Assembly (NCBI GenBank): GCA_017165825.1 | Contig: CM029386.1 | Span: forward strand, 17,498,601 to 17,562,600 | Reading direction: 5' to 3' | Origin: Hepsetus odoe | Lineage: Eukaryota; Chordata; Actinopteri; Characiformes; Hepsetidae | DNA length: 64,000 nt | Shown here: piece by piece, positions 32,121 to 42,600 of the stretch | How the letters are laid out: every line of letters begins with the position of its first letter | Numbering within the stretch: the first letter of the stretch is position 1 | Program-made: the position numbers and the translations under genes | Notes under the pieces: model-generated | Database searches by the model: none | Told to the model about the DNA's origin: nothing | The model's input: the letters and a program-made list of their open reading frames with translations, nothing else

Positions 32121-35100
32121 TTTATTTTTATTTTTATATATATAACTTTTATTTTATAGTTTACATCAGGAATAATACACATAAAATACTACAGGTTAAG
32201 TTATGTATAGATTATTTTAGATTTATTATATTTAATTATAGTTTATTACAGAAATATTTGCTGGGTCTTTCTACAGATGTTTGGCATCATGAAGACGTAC
32301 GCTCAGTCTTTAGTTAAAAGCCTGGAGAAGACATCAAAGCAAGGACAGGCAGCAGATATTAAAGAGTAAGTATTGTCCTGGTGGCCACATTGGGAACTGC
32401 ATAGACTAGTGGACAAAAAAACACTGGGGACACTGCAGGCAGCAGTAAAGTGAAAGTGACTATTAGCCATCGTGAACACAGTGAACCACAACCAAACACA
32501 TCCTCTGTATTTAACACACACACTGTCCAGCAGCGGGCAGACACATCCAGCACCCAGGGAGCAGTGATGGGGACGGGACCTTGCTCAAGGCAACCTCAGG
32601 GAAACCTCAGGGTCTGGGATTCAAACCCACAACCTTCCAGTTCTAGGACACAGTACCTAAACACTAGACCACCGTAAACACAGTAACTAAAGTCTGGAGG
32701 TGGTAAAAACTAGAACCTGTAGGTTTAGAGAACCATCTTATCTAAGTAGATAGGCAAGTCTTAAAGTGGGATAGCGGGAATGCTGTGGTGCAGGGACGAG
32801 GTCTGTGTCAAACTCTGAAATTCTCACTGGACAGTCGTCTGTTCCTCTGAGATCTTCATCAGTTTAAACTCTTCACCAAGAGCTGACGTTCTGAAAGCTG
32901 TGGTGACTCTAATGGAGTTTCAGTTCGACAATCTGTGTTTCTGTAGGCCAGGACCCTGAGGCTGAACCTCCCCGAGATACAACACAAACGTGTTAGATGT
33001 TCTTGAACACTTTTCTCTGAAAATCCAGAACACTTTGGTTAGGATCATTTTCTCAGGAGCAGCCTAGCAAAATGAGCAGTGTTCATGTTTAGATGTTCAT
33101 TGTAATGTGATCACATGTGCACTTCATACACTGTATTTATTGGGTATTTATTAATTTCCCAGTGTCGCCTGATCTGATGGCGTTTACTTTAATTCCAGGT
33201 TCTTTGGAGCTTACAGCATGGACGTGGTGACCAGCACTGCGTTCAGCGTCAACATTGATTCTCTGAACAACCCCAAAGATCCGTTTGTCACCAACATCAA
33301 GAAGTTGCTAAAGTTTGACTTCCTAAACCCCCTCTTCCTCATGGCTGGTAATTCATTATTTACAACATTATGAAGCTGTTTGCTCAGAATTACACTCATT
33401 TATGAGATTTGTAACCTTGACTGGGAGCTGGGAGCCGTGAGATGTGATGGAGCAAAAGAAGAAATTCTTCAAAAAACAGTGTGACGTGTTGCATTTCATA
33501 TTCATTACCGTGACAAGAAAATATTATTAGGAAGTCTCGGTTCCTGGAAGAGAAAAGTCTCTCCCTTCAGAATAATCAAAGATCTCCATTTGTAGCGCTG
33601 TTTCCAGTCATCGTGCCTCTGCTGGAAAAAATGGACTTCGCCTTTTTCCCGCTGGCTGTGACCGATTTCTTTTACGCCTCCCTGCAGAAGATCAAGTCGG
33701 AACGTGTCACCAATGACCATAAGGTATGTCTTTAGGACTTCAGGATGACCAAGTGGATGAAAACCACAAACGATTGTACCTTTTAATCAAAATCTCCAAG
33801 GATTTGTTTTCCACTTCTAGTTGCCTCCATCCCTTTCTTTCCTGCTCCAAGATTCCAATATTCTGATCTAAGCTATCTTGGTATCTCACTTCCTGCAGAA
33901 ACGAGTGGACTTCTTGCAGCTGATGATAGACTCTCAGAAGTCAGAAAAAGCAAACAACAAAGAGACCATCCATGGTAATCCTCCACTCGCTTCAATCAGT
34001 CTTCGTGGCAGGATGTTGTCCCGATTCTCAGAAGCCTTCACTTACACTTGAGTCTGTGTTTTTGATCTTCCTAGGCTTGACCGATCATGAGATCCTGTCG
34101 CAGGCGATGATCTTCATCTTCGCCGGCTACGAGACGAGTAGCAGCACCATGTCATTCTTCTTTTACAACATAGCCACTAACCCAGAGACGATGAAGAAAC
34201 TTCAGGAAGAGATTGACCAGACCTTCCCTAACAAGGTAACTAAAAGCACCGCTTATGTGATAATTAGATTGTTGGTTCAAGAAGCAGAACGTGAAAAAGG
34301 CAAATCTATCCATATTACAAAGTAACAAGAGTTTCAGACAAAGAGTCCTGGTGCCTCCTACTTGTAGACTCAAAAGTGAAAAGATCCAAGAGTACGTCCC
34401 TGAGGAACCTCATGCGAACAATGACCAAAAACGGTTTTTGTCTTTTAAACAAATATGAAAAACCACCTGCAAACGTTGCGTGTGTCTCGTTTGTTGCCTG
34501 TAGGCTCCGGTTCACTACGATGCAGTGATGAATATGGAATATCTGGATGCTGCTTTGAATGAGTCGCTAAGGCTGTACCCTGTTGCTGCTCGGCTAGAAA
34601 GGGTCTGCAAGAAATCCGTGGAGATCAATGGCCTTACCATACCCGAGGGGATGGTGATTCTCACCCCTATATATCCCCTCCACAGAGACCCAGATTACTG
34701 GGCTGACCCGGATACCTTCAGCCCCGACAGGTAGAAAGCGTAAAAGATGTGAATACATTTGCAAGGAAAAGTCAACAGTTTAAAAGTTACATTGAAGTTT
34801 CCACCAATGTGCCAGCATGCCTTTGTACCATTGTTGAAAAGGACATTTGGTTAGTTACCGCTTAAGGTGAACTGCGAAGCTTCAAACAATGTTGAAACAT
34901 TCATTATTGATTGATGCATTTCTTTATTTTATCACAAAATATTCAGACCTTTAGGCAAAGTGTGAAGCCTTAACAAACAAGCAAAGAGTTTCATAAATGT
35001 CTGCATGTAGCATTGGGCAGCACCTTCTCAGGTCCTTTCTGGGTGAAGTGGACATGTCCTCATGTCTGTGTGGGTTTCCTCTGGGAGCTTCAGCTTCCTC

Positions 35101-37617
35101 CCACCATCCAAATACGTGACATCCCTGCACACGTCAGGTGGACTGGAGATGCTAAATCGCCCCCTAGGTGTGAGTGTCGGTGCTTGTCTGTGTCTCGCCT
35201 GCGATGGACTGACAACCTATCCAGGGTGTGTCCCCACCTTTCACCACGTGAGAGCTGGGATAGACTTCTTCACCACCCGTGAACCTAATCAGGACAAGCA
35301 GCTCAGAAAATGAGAGCGAGAACATACAGAATATGTTTATTCTGTTAGTACATACAGTCTTGAAAAGTCTTGAGCCCCTCATTTCTTCAGAATTTGTTTC
35401 CAAAGAGCCAGAATCTCTTGTTGCTCTTGTCTTATAATGTTTTGTTCTAATGTACTTTTGAGTTTTTGGATTGCATGTCCTAAACATGGCAATAAAGTTG
35501 ACTTTGATTTGAAATGTAAAGAAATGAATGGTGGCTTAAGACTAATGCACAAGGCTGTACTACACAGGGACAGGGACAATGCTGTCTGGAGTGATGCTCT
35601 TATAATAGATTATGTCGATGAATATAATAGAATATCATTAGCAGCAGTATAAGATGTGGGCTCATGACTTTAAAGGGCCTTTAACATGGACAGCCAGACT
35701 TTTCTCACTTTCTTAAATAGAGTGTATAAATCCCATGCTCCTAATGTCCTTCTTCTCCACCACAGATTCCTTAAGAAGAATAAGGAGAGCATAGACCCCT
35801 ACATGTACATGCCTTTTGGTGTTGGACCCAGGAACTGTATTGGGAATAGGTTCGCTCTTGTGCTCATGAAGCTGGCCATCGTAGAGATACTGATGAGGTT
35901 CGATGTCAACGTGTGCGACGAGACGAAGGTCAGCCTCTCCTTAAACTATGAATTGTGCAAAAAATATATATTAATGCACGCCCTTCTTAGTCCGTCTCCA
36001 CTTTCTGCACCGGTCTCGCATTGCTGCTAAGACATCAGTAAGATCCAGCTCTTTAATGTTCAAGTTTATTCTTTGTCCCCACTCTGTGGGATATAAACGT
36101 CTTCTACAGTCCCATCCAAAAAAAAATGGAACAAGAAGAAAATTTGTTTATTTCTGCTGCGCACTGAAGCTGACATGGAGAACTGGATAGTCGGATACAC
36201 AAGGTGCTGTGTTGTGTGTAGTTTAACAGATCAAGCTGTAAATACCAGGAAATAAACACTGAAAATCTGACCTCATCAATCTTTTGATCCCAAACACCAA
36301 ATTTCTACATTAATAAATAAAATTGCTGTTCCAACACTTTTGGAGGGGACTGTAAAGTGATTCATGAAAACCTCAGTGCAGTGAAGAGCCATCAGTTCAG
36401 GCCATGAGCATCAAAACATGGCCAAAAGTTGAGGTAAGAACACATCTCTACCATAACATTCAATTCTGCTAGCGCCCATATGGGATTTTAATAGTACGTT
36501 AGCACTAAGCTAACAACATCTCACATTAGCTTTTTTTACATTCACGGTATCTAGCGGACGCTGTTATACAGAGAGACTTCCATTTCTTAAGCACAGGGGC
36601 AGCGGTGGCCTAGTGTTTGGGGATGAGGTCCCAGGATTAGAAGGTTGTGGGATCGAATCCCAGACCAGTAGTTTGTCCTGAGGTAACCTTGATCAAGGTA
36701 CCTTCCTTGCTACTGCTCCCTGGGCGCTTTCAATAGCTGCCCCCTGATGCACGGTGTGTCAGTGTGTGGGTGAAGTGCAGAGGCAATTTGGTTGTGTCTC
36801 ACTGTGTGACAAGAATAGTCACTTTCACTTTCAGTCCCATTGGAGCATCTCAGGGTTGAGGGTTTTCTTCAGATTTGAACTTGCGAGCTCTTGGTCCATA
36901 GGCCAGTGTCCTACCACTAGACCATCAACACCCCTTTTTGTTAGTTTTTTGTTAGTCTAAAAATAAACCTATGATGCCACATATGAGCATATAAGTGGTT
37001 TGTGCAGCATCTCTTCAGTAACTGCTTCAGTAAAGTGTCCTAATGCTCATCATTCACCCTCAGTGACGTACCTAGAACCTCCAGAAGGACTAGGCTGATG
37101 TTCTCCCTGTTTGACTGATTCCTTTGCCTAATGATGTAAGTGGGACTTCAGTTCAGCTCTTAAAGCCTGACCAATGGGAGAGCACTCCTGGGTACTTCTA
37201 CATCTAGATCCCACAAAAGGGAACAATCTGACTGGATTATTTTCTGTTGGGCCTTGTAACTAAACCCTTCTGTTTCCTAATTAAACTCACTAATGAAGTT
37301 AGAGCAGAACAGCACACGTAAACATGTTTTCTGGTCAATAAAAATTCTGTTTTGATTAGACCTCCTCTAAAGACCTGGAGGGTCTTGAGACGTCCCCTCA
37401 GCAGTTCTCATGCATGTCCTTGGTTTTGCTGATATTCATACAAGCCTGGGTTTACTACTGTCTGGATCTCATTACGGGTTCTCTGTCTGATCAGATTCCT
37501 TTGGAACTGGGTATCACTGGACTGCTGGCTCCCAAAGACCCCATCAAACTCAAATTCAACCCTCGGAAAGTGTCTCACTCCAACGACTTCTGCAACAACA
37601 ACCACTCCAGCTCATAG
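30284..37617 (+). CDS. cyp3a: Cytochrome P450 family 3A, gene 2 of 3
   Basis: Second tandem CYP3A-type monooxygenase. Coding exons: 30284-30354, 30965-31058, 31287-31339, 31683-31782, 31875-31988, 32277-32365, 33199-33347, 33596-33723, 33899-33974, 34075-34235, 34504-34730, 35766-35928, 37495-37617. Lengths 71, 94, 53, 100, 114, 89, 149, 128, 76, 161, 227, 163 and 123 nt keep phase throughout and give 515 residues. The start codes MGSLWFFSAETWALL, a membrane anchor; exon 2 has the PGPKPLP hinge. Signatures: AGYETSS (308-314), ExxR Glu365-Arg368 (ESLR), FGVGPRNCIG with Cys445. The haem loop has Val where genes 1 and 3 have Ala, followed by NRFA instead of MRFA. An AATAAA at 37714 is the likely poly(A) signal. 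No promoter element can be assigned. Confidence 0.97.
30480..30900. other. AT-rich intron 1 of P450 gene 2
   Basis: The sequence is AT-rich with poly-A and poly-T runs and no recognisable repeat family or coding potential. Confidence 0.6.
31395..31632 (-). repeat. 36-bp LINE-derived minisatellite, intron 3 of P450 gene 2
   Basis: About six diverged units of the ATAGCTGGTCTCACTACCRT type. The minus strand codes VVRPAMLYGLET-like blocks. No other LINE sequence flanks the array, unlike the 2.5-kb and 12.4-kb arrays. Confidence 0.85.
32084..32152. repeat. (AT)n-rich tract
   Basis: A run of AT dinucleotides grades into TTTTTATTTT sequence in intron 5 of P450 gene 2. Confidence 0.9.
32440..32678 (-). 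repeat. SINE family A, intron 6 of P450 gene 2
   Basis: On the minus strand the head (GGTCTAGTGTTTAGGTACTG), a GGGTTTGAATCCCAGACCC B-box, the AAGGTCCCGTCCCCATCACT module and the AATAGTCACTTTCACTTT tail are all present. Confidence 0.85.
35010..35320 (+). repeat. Dispersed repeat, intron 11 of P450 gene 2
   Basis: GTGTGGGTTTCCTCTGGGAG, CTTCCTCCCACCATCCAAAT, CGCCTGCGATGGACTGACAA and CCTATCCAGGGTGTGTCCCC are hallmarks of a very common fish dispersed repeat that starts with a tRNA-like head. The head is missing or degraded here. Its formal family name is not claimed. Confidence 0.75.
36107..36352. mobile_element. Tc1/mariner-like MITE
   Basis: A 246-bp non-coding element has terminal inverted repeats. 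It starts CAGTCCCATCCAAAAAAAAA and the reverse complement of its end starts CAGTCCCCTCCAAAAGTGTT. Both ends are flanked by TA, the target duplication of Tc1/mariner transposases. It lies in intron 12 of P450 gene 2. Confidence 0.8.
36595..36836 (+). repeat. SINE family A, intron 12 of P450 gene 2
   Basis: This is a complete-looking copy: GGCAGCGGTGGCCTAGTGTT head, GTGGGATCGAATCCCAGACC B-box, CCTGAGGTAACCTTGATCAA, CTGCCCCCTGATGCACG, and a tail ending AATAGTCACTTTCACTTTC. Confidence 0.9.
36837..36938 (-). repeat. SINE family B, truncated, next to SINE A
   Basis: On the minus strand it has the GGTCTAGTGGTAGGACACTG head, AGCTCGCAAGTTCAAATC and CCCTCAACCCTGAGATGCTC. It abuts the tail of the SINE-A copy tail to tail. 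Confidence 0.7.
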
Positions 37618-37713
37618 CTTCAGTGCACCTTTCAGTCAGAACTTTCTACTGGTTTACCTCATTCCCAGATACTCAAATGTGAAGATTTGTATGTGAAGAT
37701 GATAAAAGCCACT

Positions 37714-37719
37714 AATAAA
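37714..37719 (+). terminator. Poly(A) signal of P450 gene 2
   Basis: AATAAA lies 97 bases after the stop codon, a normal distance for a short 3' UTR. Confidence 0.6.
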
Positions 37720-37759
37720 CTCACATTTATATTTGCATATCGATCGTTGTTTGTCTATT

Positions 37760-38430
37760 TATTTTTTGCTGGGGTTTTTACTTGCTTGCCTTGACCATTT
37801 ACCACTGCTTAGGTTCATTGGTACACATGATGGACCTTGTTCTCTTCATCCTCATTCTGAGTAGGGTGTATATTTGTAAGGGAAGATTATGAAGCATGAT
37901 TCCAATTATGCCTTTTATATATTTGCTGCTGTGGTTCTGTTCCCCAGTTCACTGCTCAATGTCTCCTCAATGAAAGATCTCTTCTCATTCACATATTAAC
38001 ATTTTCTCACCCTCTTTACTCGGCATCAGTCCTGAAGTAATAAAGATTTCTCATTTATGGCTCATCTGATTTCATTACACCTGCTTTTGAAAGTAGGTTT
38101 GAAAGTGGCAACAGTCCTTCATTGTGAACTTGGGAGGGGACGAAGTGGTAAACACCAGGAGGGATCATAAAATGAAGAGTTATCAAATCTCGGCCTCTGA
38201 CACAGTTACCTAACTGCTAGAATGAGGACAGACTGTACATTCACTCCTGCCTTTAATAAATACACTCCACTGATATCTGTAGGGATCAAGGCTGATGAAC
38301 GCTAACAAATACTGGCGATGAGGACACAAATACTGCTTAAGTATACAAAAGCCTCGGACATGTCCAGAGTAGTCTGATGTCTGCACTGGTCACACTCCTG
38401 ATCTTGTTGTCTGTAGGTTTGTTTTTACAC
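37760..38430. other. Intergenic, no gene recognised
   Basis: This is sequence between P450 genes 2 and 3 without recognisable repeats or credible frames. Confidence 0.45.
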
Positions 38431-38431
38431 G

Positions 38432-38602
38432 GAGTTTAGCAGGCGCTCTTTTTCCAGTTCCTGAATACAGGGACAGCCCCCCCTGGAGCAACTTGGGATT
38501 CAGGGTTTTGCTCAGGAACCCAGTGGTGTTAGTGGTGGAATTCAAACCTGCGATCTCTTGGTTCATATGTGAGTAGCCTACCACTAGAACACCACCACCC
38601 AT
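38432..38602 (-). repeat. SINE family B (minus strand)
   Basis: The minus strand shows the GGTGGTGGTGTTCTAGTGGT head, a GGTTTGAATTCCACCAC B-box variant and CCCTGAATCCCAAGTTGCTC. Confidence 0.75.
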
Positions 38603-38704
38603 GACAAAGGTGGTCTCAGAATCTTTCACCATGAGGAACCTCCCATGAGCTTGTCTGCTCTCCAGACCACATTTTGCCTTCAAAAACACACTGATTGTAA
38701 GTGC

Positions 38705-38910
38705 AGTGACATCAATGTTAACAGCACTCAATCAAACACATCCTCTGCATTTAACACACACACCATCCAGCAGGGGGCAGACATATCCAGCACCCAGGGA
38801 GCAGTGAAGGGGACAGTGCCTTCATCAAAGGAACCTGAGGACAACCTACTGATCTGGATTTCAAACCCACAACCTTCCAATCCTGGGAGCTAGTCTCTAA
38901 ACACTGCTGG
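38705..38910 (-). repeat. SINE family A (minus strand)
   Basis: The minus strand shows the B-box GTGGGTTTGAAATCCAGATC, CCTCAGGTTCCTTTGATGAA, TGCCCCCTGCTGGATGGTGT and the GTGTTAAATGCAGAGGATGT tail. Confidence 0.75.
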
Positions 38911-39261
38911 AGTTGGGGCTTTACTTTCTTCCTGGAATGAACTTTTTGTTCAGGGAAAAAAAACGAGAGAAGATCAGAATAGACAACAGAAGTTTCTCCC
39001 TTGCGCAATGTCTGGAGCTCATCAAAAATGGGCCACAGCACCTTCCGGATTAAAGGGTTTGAACCCGCTGGTAGTTGTTGAACCTGCCTGATGTCTGTTG
39101 GACGTCAGCGAAGTGTGGAATGAGCAGTTTACAAATCGAGCAACGATCTGGAGGCCCAAGCAAATCTAGATCCTCTTCTGATCTGGGGCTAACCCAGCAA
39201 CAGGAAGTGCACGTTAGTTCTACTGTTGGAGTTGAGGGCCCATTCCCAAAAGTACAACCAT

Positions 39262-39470
39262 GTAACTGCAATTACATTTACAGCATTTATCAGACGCTCT
39301 TCTCCAGAGTGTCTTCCATGTCCTGATTACAGGGACAGTCCCCCCTGGAGACACTCAGGGTTCAGGGTCTTGCTCAGGGACCCAGTGGTGATAGTGCTGG
39401 AGGTGGGATTCGAACCTGGGACCTCTTGAGCTATAGGCAAGTATCCTACCACTAGACCACCACCACCCTG
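39262..39470 (-). repeat. SINE family B (minus strand)
   Basis: This is a good copy with the GGTGGTGGTCTAGTGGTAGG head, a GGTTCGAATCCCACCTCC B-box, GGGGGGACTGTCCCTGTAAT-type body and the AGAGCGTCTGATAAATGCTG tail. Confidence 0.85.
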
Positions 39471-39643
39471 CCCAGTACGGAGTGATCAGGCTGATCGAAA
39501 TTCCAGCTGAAAGAATGAGGGGGACGGAGTTTTGCAGGGGTGGTACCATCTGTTTATGCTCTTAATGATTAACCTGGACTTTTAAAGGACTCTTTAATCT
39601 GGGATAGAGTTACTGCAGCCGGACTGCAGGACTGAGGACGATG

Positions 39644-42600
39644 ATGACTTCTTTCTGGTTCCTGTCTGCTGAGACATGGGCCCTCCTGCTGCTACTCCTC
39701 AGCCTCCTGGTTCTGTAAGTACACCACTGTTTGTTCCTCTTGTAGATACAACCCAATGGAAACTCTGGATCCTCATTGTATCCATCCTCCTGCTCTACTA
39801 AAGGGGAACTCCAAATTGCCTAATATTCACAGACATCCAGACTGCCTTTGGTGTGGAGTGAAATGTCCCAAATCTGTGCATTTTCTGTCCCCCAGTGAAG
39901 CTCCACGTGTCTCTGAGTGTCTCTGTGGGATGGTGATGATGGTAAAATAGTCCATCTGAACTAAATAAATTTTTCTTGTGTCCCTCCACCATGAACAGGT
40001 TCAGTTTTGGTCCAAAATCTTCTCCAAACTAAAACTCTCAGACATCAGACAGCGTTTCCACTAACAGTTCCATGAGGGACATTCAGATGTTCGGTTCCAT
40101 TCACACACTCGTTCTAAACCCACTCGGAGCAACTGAGATCCCCTTTAACATCTGTTTACATGTGCAGGTATGGACACCGGCCCTACAGTTTCTTCAGAAA
40201 GTTAGGAATTCCTGGCCCCAAACCTCTGCCACTGCTGGGGAACATGCTGGAGTACAAAAAGGTGAGTTTGTGGTTTTTGTTCCAGCTGGATGTTCTTCAT
40301 GGATTGTTATTTGTTGACATGTATTTATCTGTGTCTTCTCAGGGCTTCCATGAGTTCGATATGGAGTGTTATAAGAAGTATGGCAGGATTTGGGGGTGAG
40401 TGTTCCTTCTGTTCTCCAGGGTTTCATTGGGCAAACGGTCTTTGTGCTCATTCTGTGATGTGGTTCTGCAGGATATACGATGGGAGGGTGCCCATGCTCT
40501 GCATTCTGGACAAGACCATCATAAAATCAGTCCTGGTTAAGGAGTGCTACTCACTCTTCACCAACAGGAGGGTAAGCACCTCCTGACACGTCCAGAACAG
40601 TTTTTACATTTTTTACATACATTAGTCCTTCAGCTTTGACGCCGTAAACATGATTCTTTTTTTCTGACAGAAAGTTTCCTTTAGCATAGCTGTTCTCTGT
40701 GAACGGCCTTTATCCTTTACTGTGTTCAGGACTTTGGTCTGAACGGACCGGTGAACGATGCCCTCTTCGTGACAACAGATGAAGACTGGAAGAGAATTCG
40801 TAGTGTTCTTTCTCCCTCGTTCACCAGTGGGAGACTGAAGGAGGTGGGACTAACCTCAAGAAATATCTAATGAACAATAGTAGACACTAATAATGACCAA
40901 AGAATGCTAATAAATATGTATTACCTCTAACAAACACATTAAACACTCATAAAACACTACATAGAAGAACACTAACAAACACTAAATAAACAGCACAAAC
41001 ACAAATTAACATTTATTAAGCATTAATAAAACATAATAAACACAGAGTAACGCCAATCAGCCCCTTAGTAAACACAAATGCTAATTAATAATAATTAATG
41101 AATACCAATAAGCACTTTATTAACAGTTATAATGAATTATTATTGCTGTTTAAGAAGAGGGAGAATGTACTTGGTGTGACATCTGGAAGGAAGAAGGAGG
41201 AGAAGGAAACCTGGTGGTGGAACCAAGAAGTCCAGGAGTGAATACAGAAGAAGAGGGAGGTGAAGAAGTGGGACAGTCAGAGTGATGAAGAAAGTAGACA
41301 GGTGTACAAGGAGATGAACTGCAAGGTGAAGAAAGCAGTGGTGAAGACTGAAGATCAGGTGTTTGGTGAATTGTATGAGAGGTTGGACAGTAAGAGGGAG
41401 AAAAGGACCTTTACCAATTGGCTAGACAGAGAGACAGATCTGGGAAAGATGTGCTACAGGTCAGGGCGATTAAAGATAGAAATGGTAACGTACTCACAGG
41501 TGAACAGAGCGTGTTGAGCAGATGGAAGGAGAACTTTGAGGAGCTGATGAATGAAGAGAATGAGAGAGAGAGAAGACTGGATGATGTGGGGATAGTGAAC
41601 CAGGAAGTGCAGCAAATAAACAAGATGGAAGTAAGGGCAGCGATGAAGAGGATGAAGAATGGAAAGGCTGTTGGACCGGATGACATGCCAGTGGAAGCAT
41701 GGAGATGTTTAGGGGAGATTGCAGTTGAGTTTCTGACCAGATTGTTTAACACAATCTTGGAAAGTGAGAAGATGCCTGAGGAGTGGAGACGAAGTGTACT
41801 GGTACCGATCTTCAAGAATAAGGGTGATGCACAGAGCTGTAGTAACTATAGAGGGATAAAGTTGATCAGACACACCATGAAGTTCTGGGAAAGAGTAGTG
41901 GAAGCAGGTTAAGAAAAGAGGTGATGATCAGTGAACAACAGGATGGTTTTATGCTGAGAAAGAGCTCTACAGATACAATGTTTGCTCTGAGGGTGTTGAG
42001 GGTGTTGATGGAGAAGAACAGAGAAGGTCAGAAGGAGTTACATTGTGCCTTTGTGGACTTGGAGAAAGCAGATGACAGGGTGCCTAGAGAGGATCAAGGA
42101 TCAGCACTGAGTCCATTCTTGTGTGCAATAGTAATGGACAGGTTGACGGACGAGGTTAGACAGGAGTCTCTGTGGACGATGATGTTTCTGATGATACTGT
42201 GATCTGCAGTGAGAGTAGGGAGCAGCTTGAGGAGAACCTGGAGAGATTGAGATCTGCTCTAGAGAGGAGAGGAATGAAAGTGAGTAACACAAAGATAGAA
42301 TACATAGTATGAACAAAAGTGAGGACAGTGGAGTGGTGAGGATGGAGGGAGTAGAGGTGACAAAGGTGGAGGAGTTTAAATGTTCAGGATCAACAGTTCA
42401 GAGTAACAGCGAGTGTGGAGAGGAGAAGAAGAGAGTGCAGGCAGGTTGGAATGGGTGGTGAAGAGTGGCTGGTGAGATCTGTGACAGACTGGGAACTGTG
42501 AGCGTGAAAGGGAAGGTTTACAAGACGATAGTAAGACCAGCTATGCTACACGTGTTGGAGTTTTTTTGTCACGCGCTGACAAAAAAACAAGCAGCAGAGC

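Noticed and set aside
36600..36680. tRNA gene
   Set aside because: The A-box and B-box-like words belong to a SINE head. The acceptor stem and anticodon arm do not pair, and the SINE body follows.
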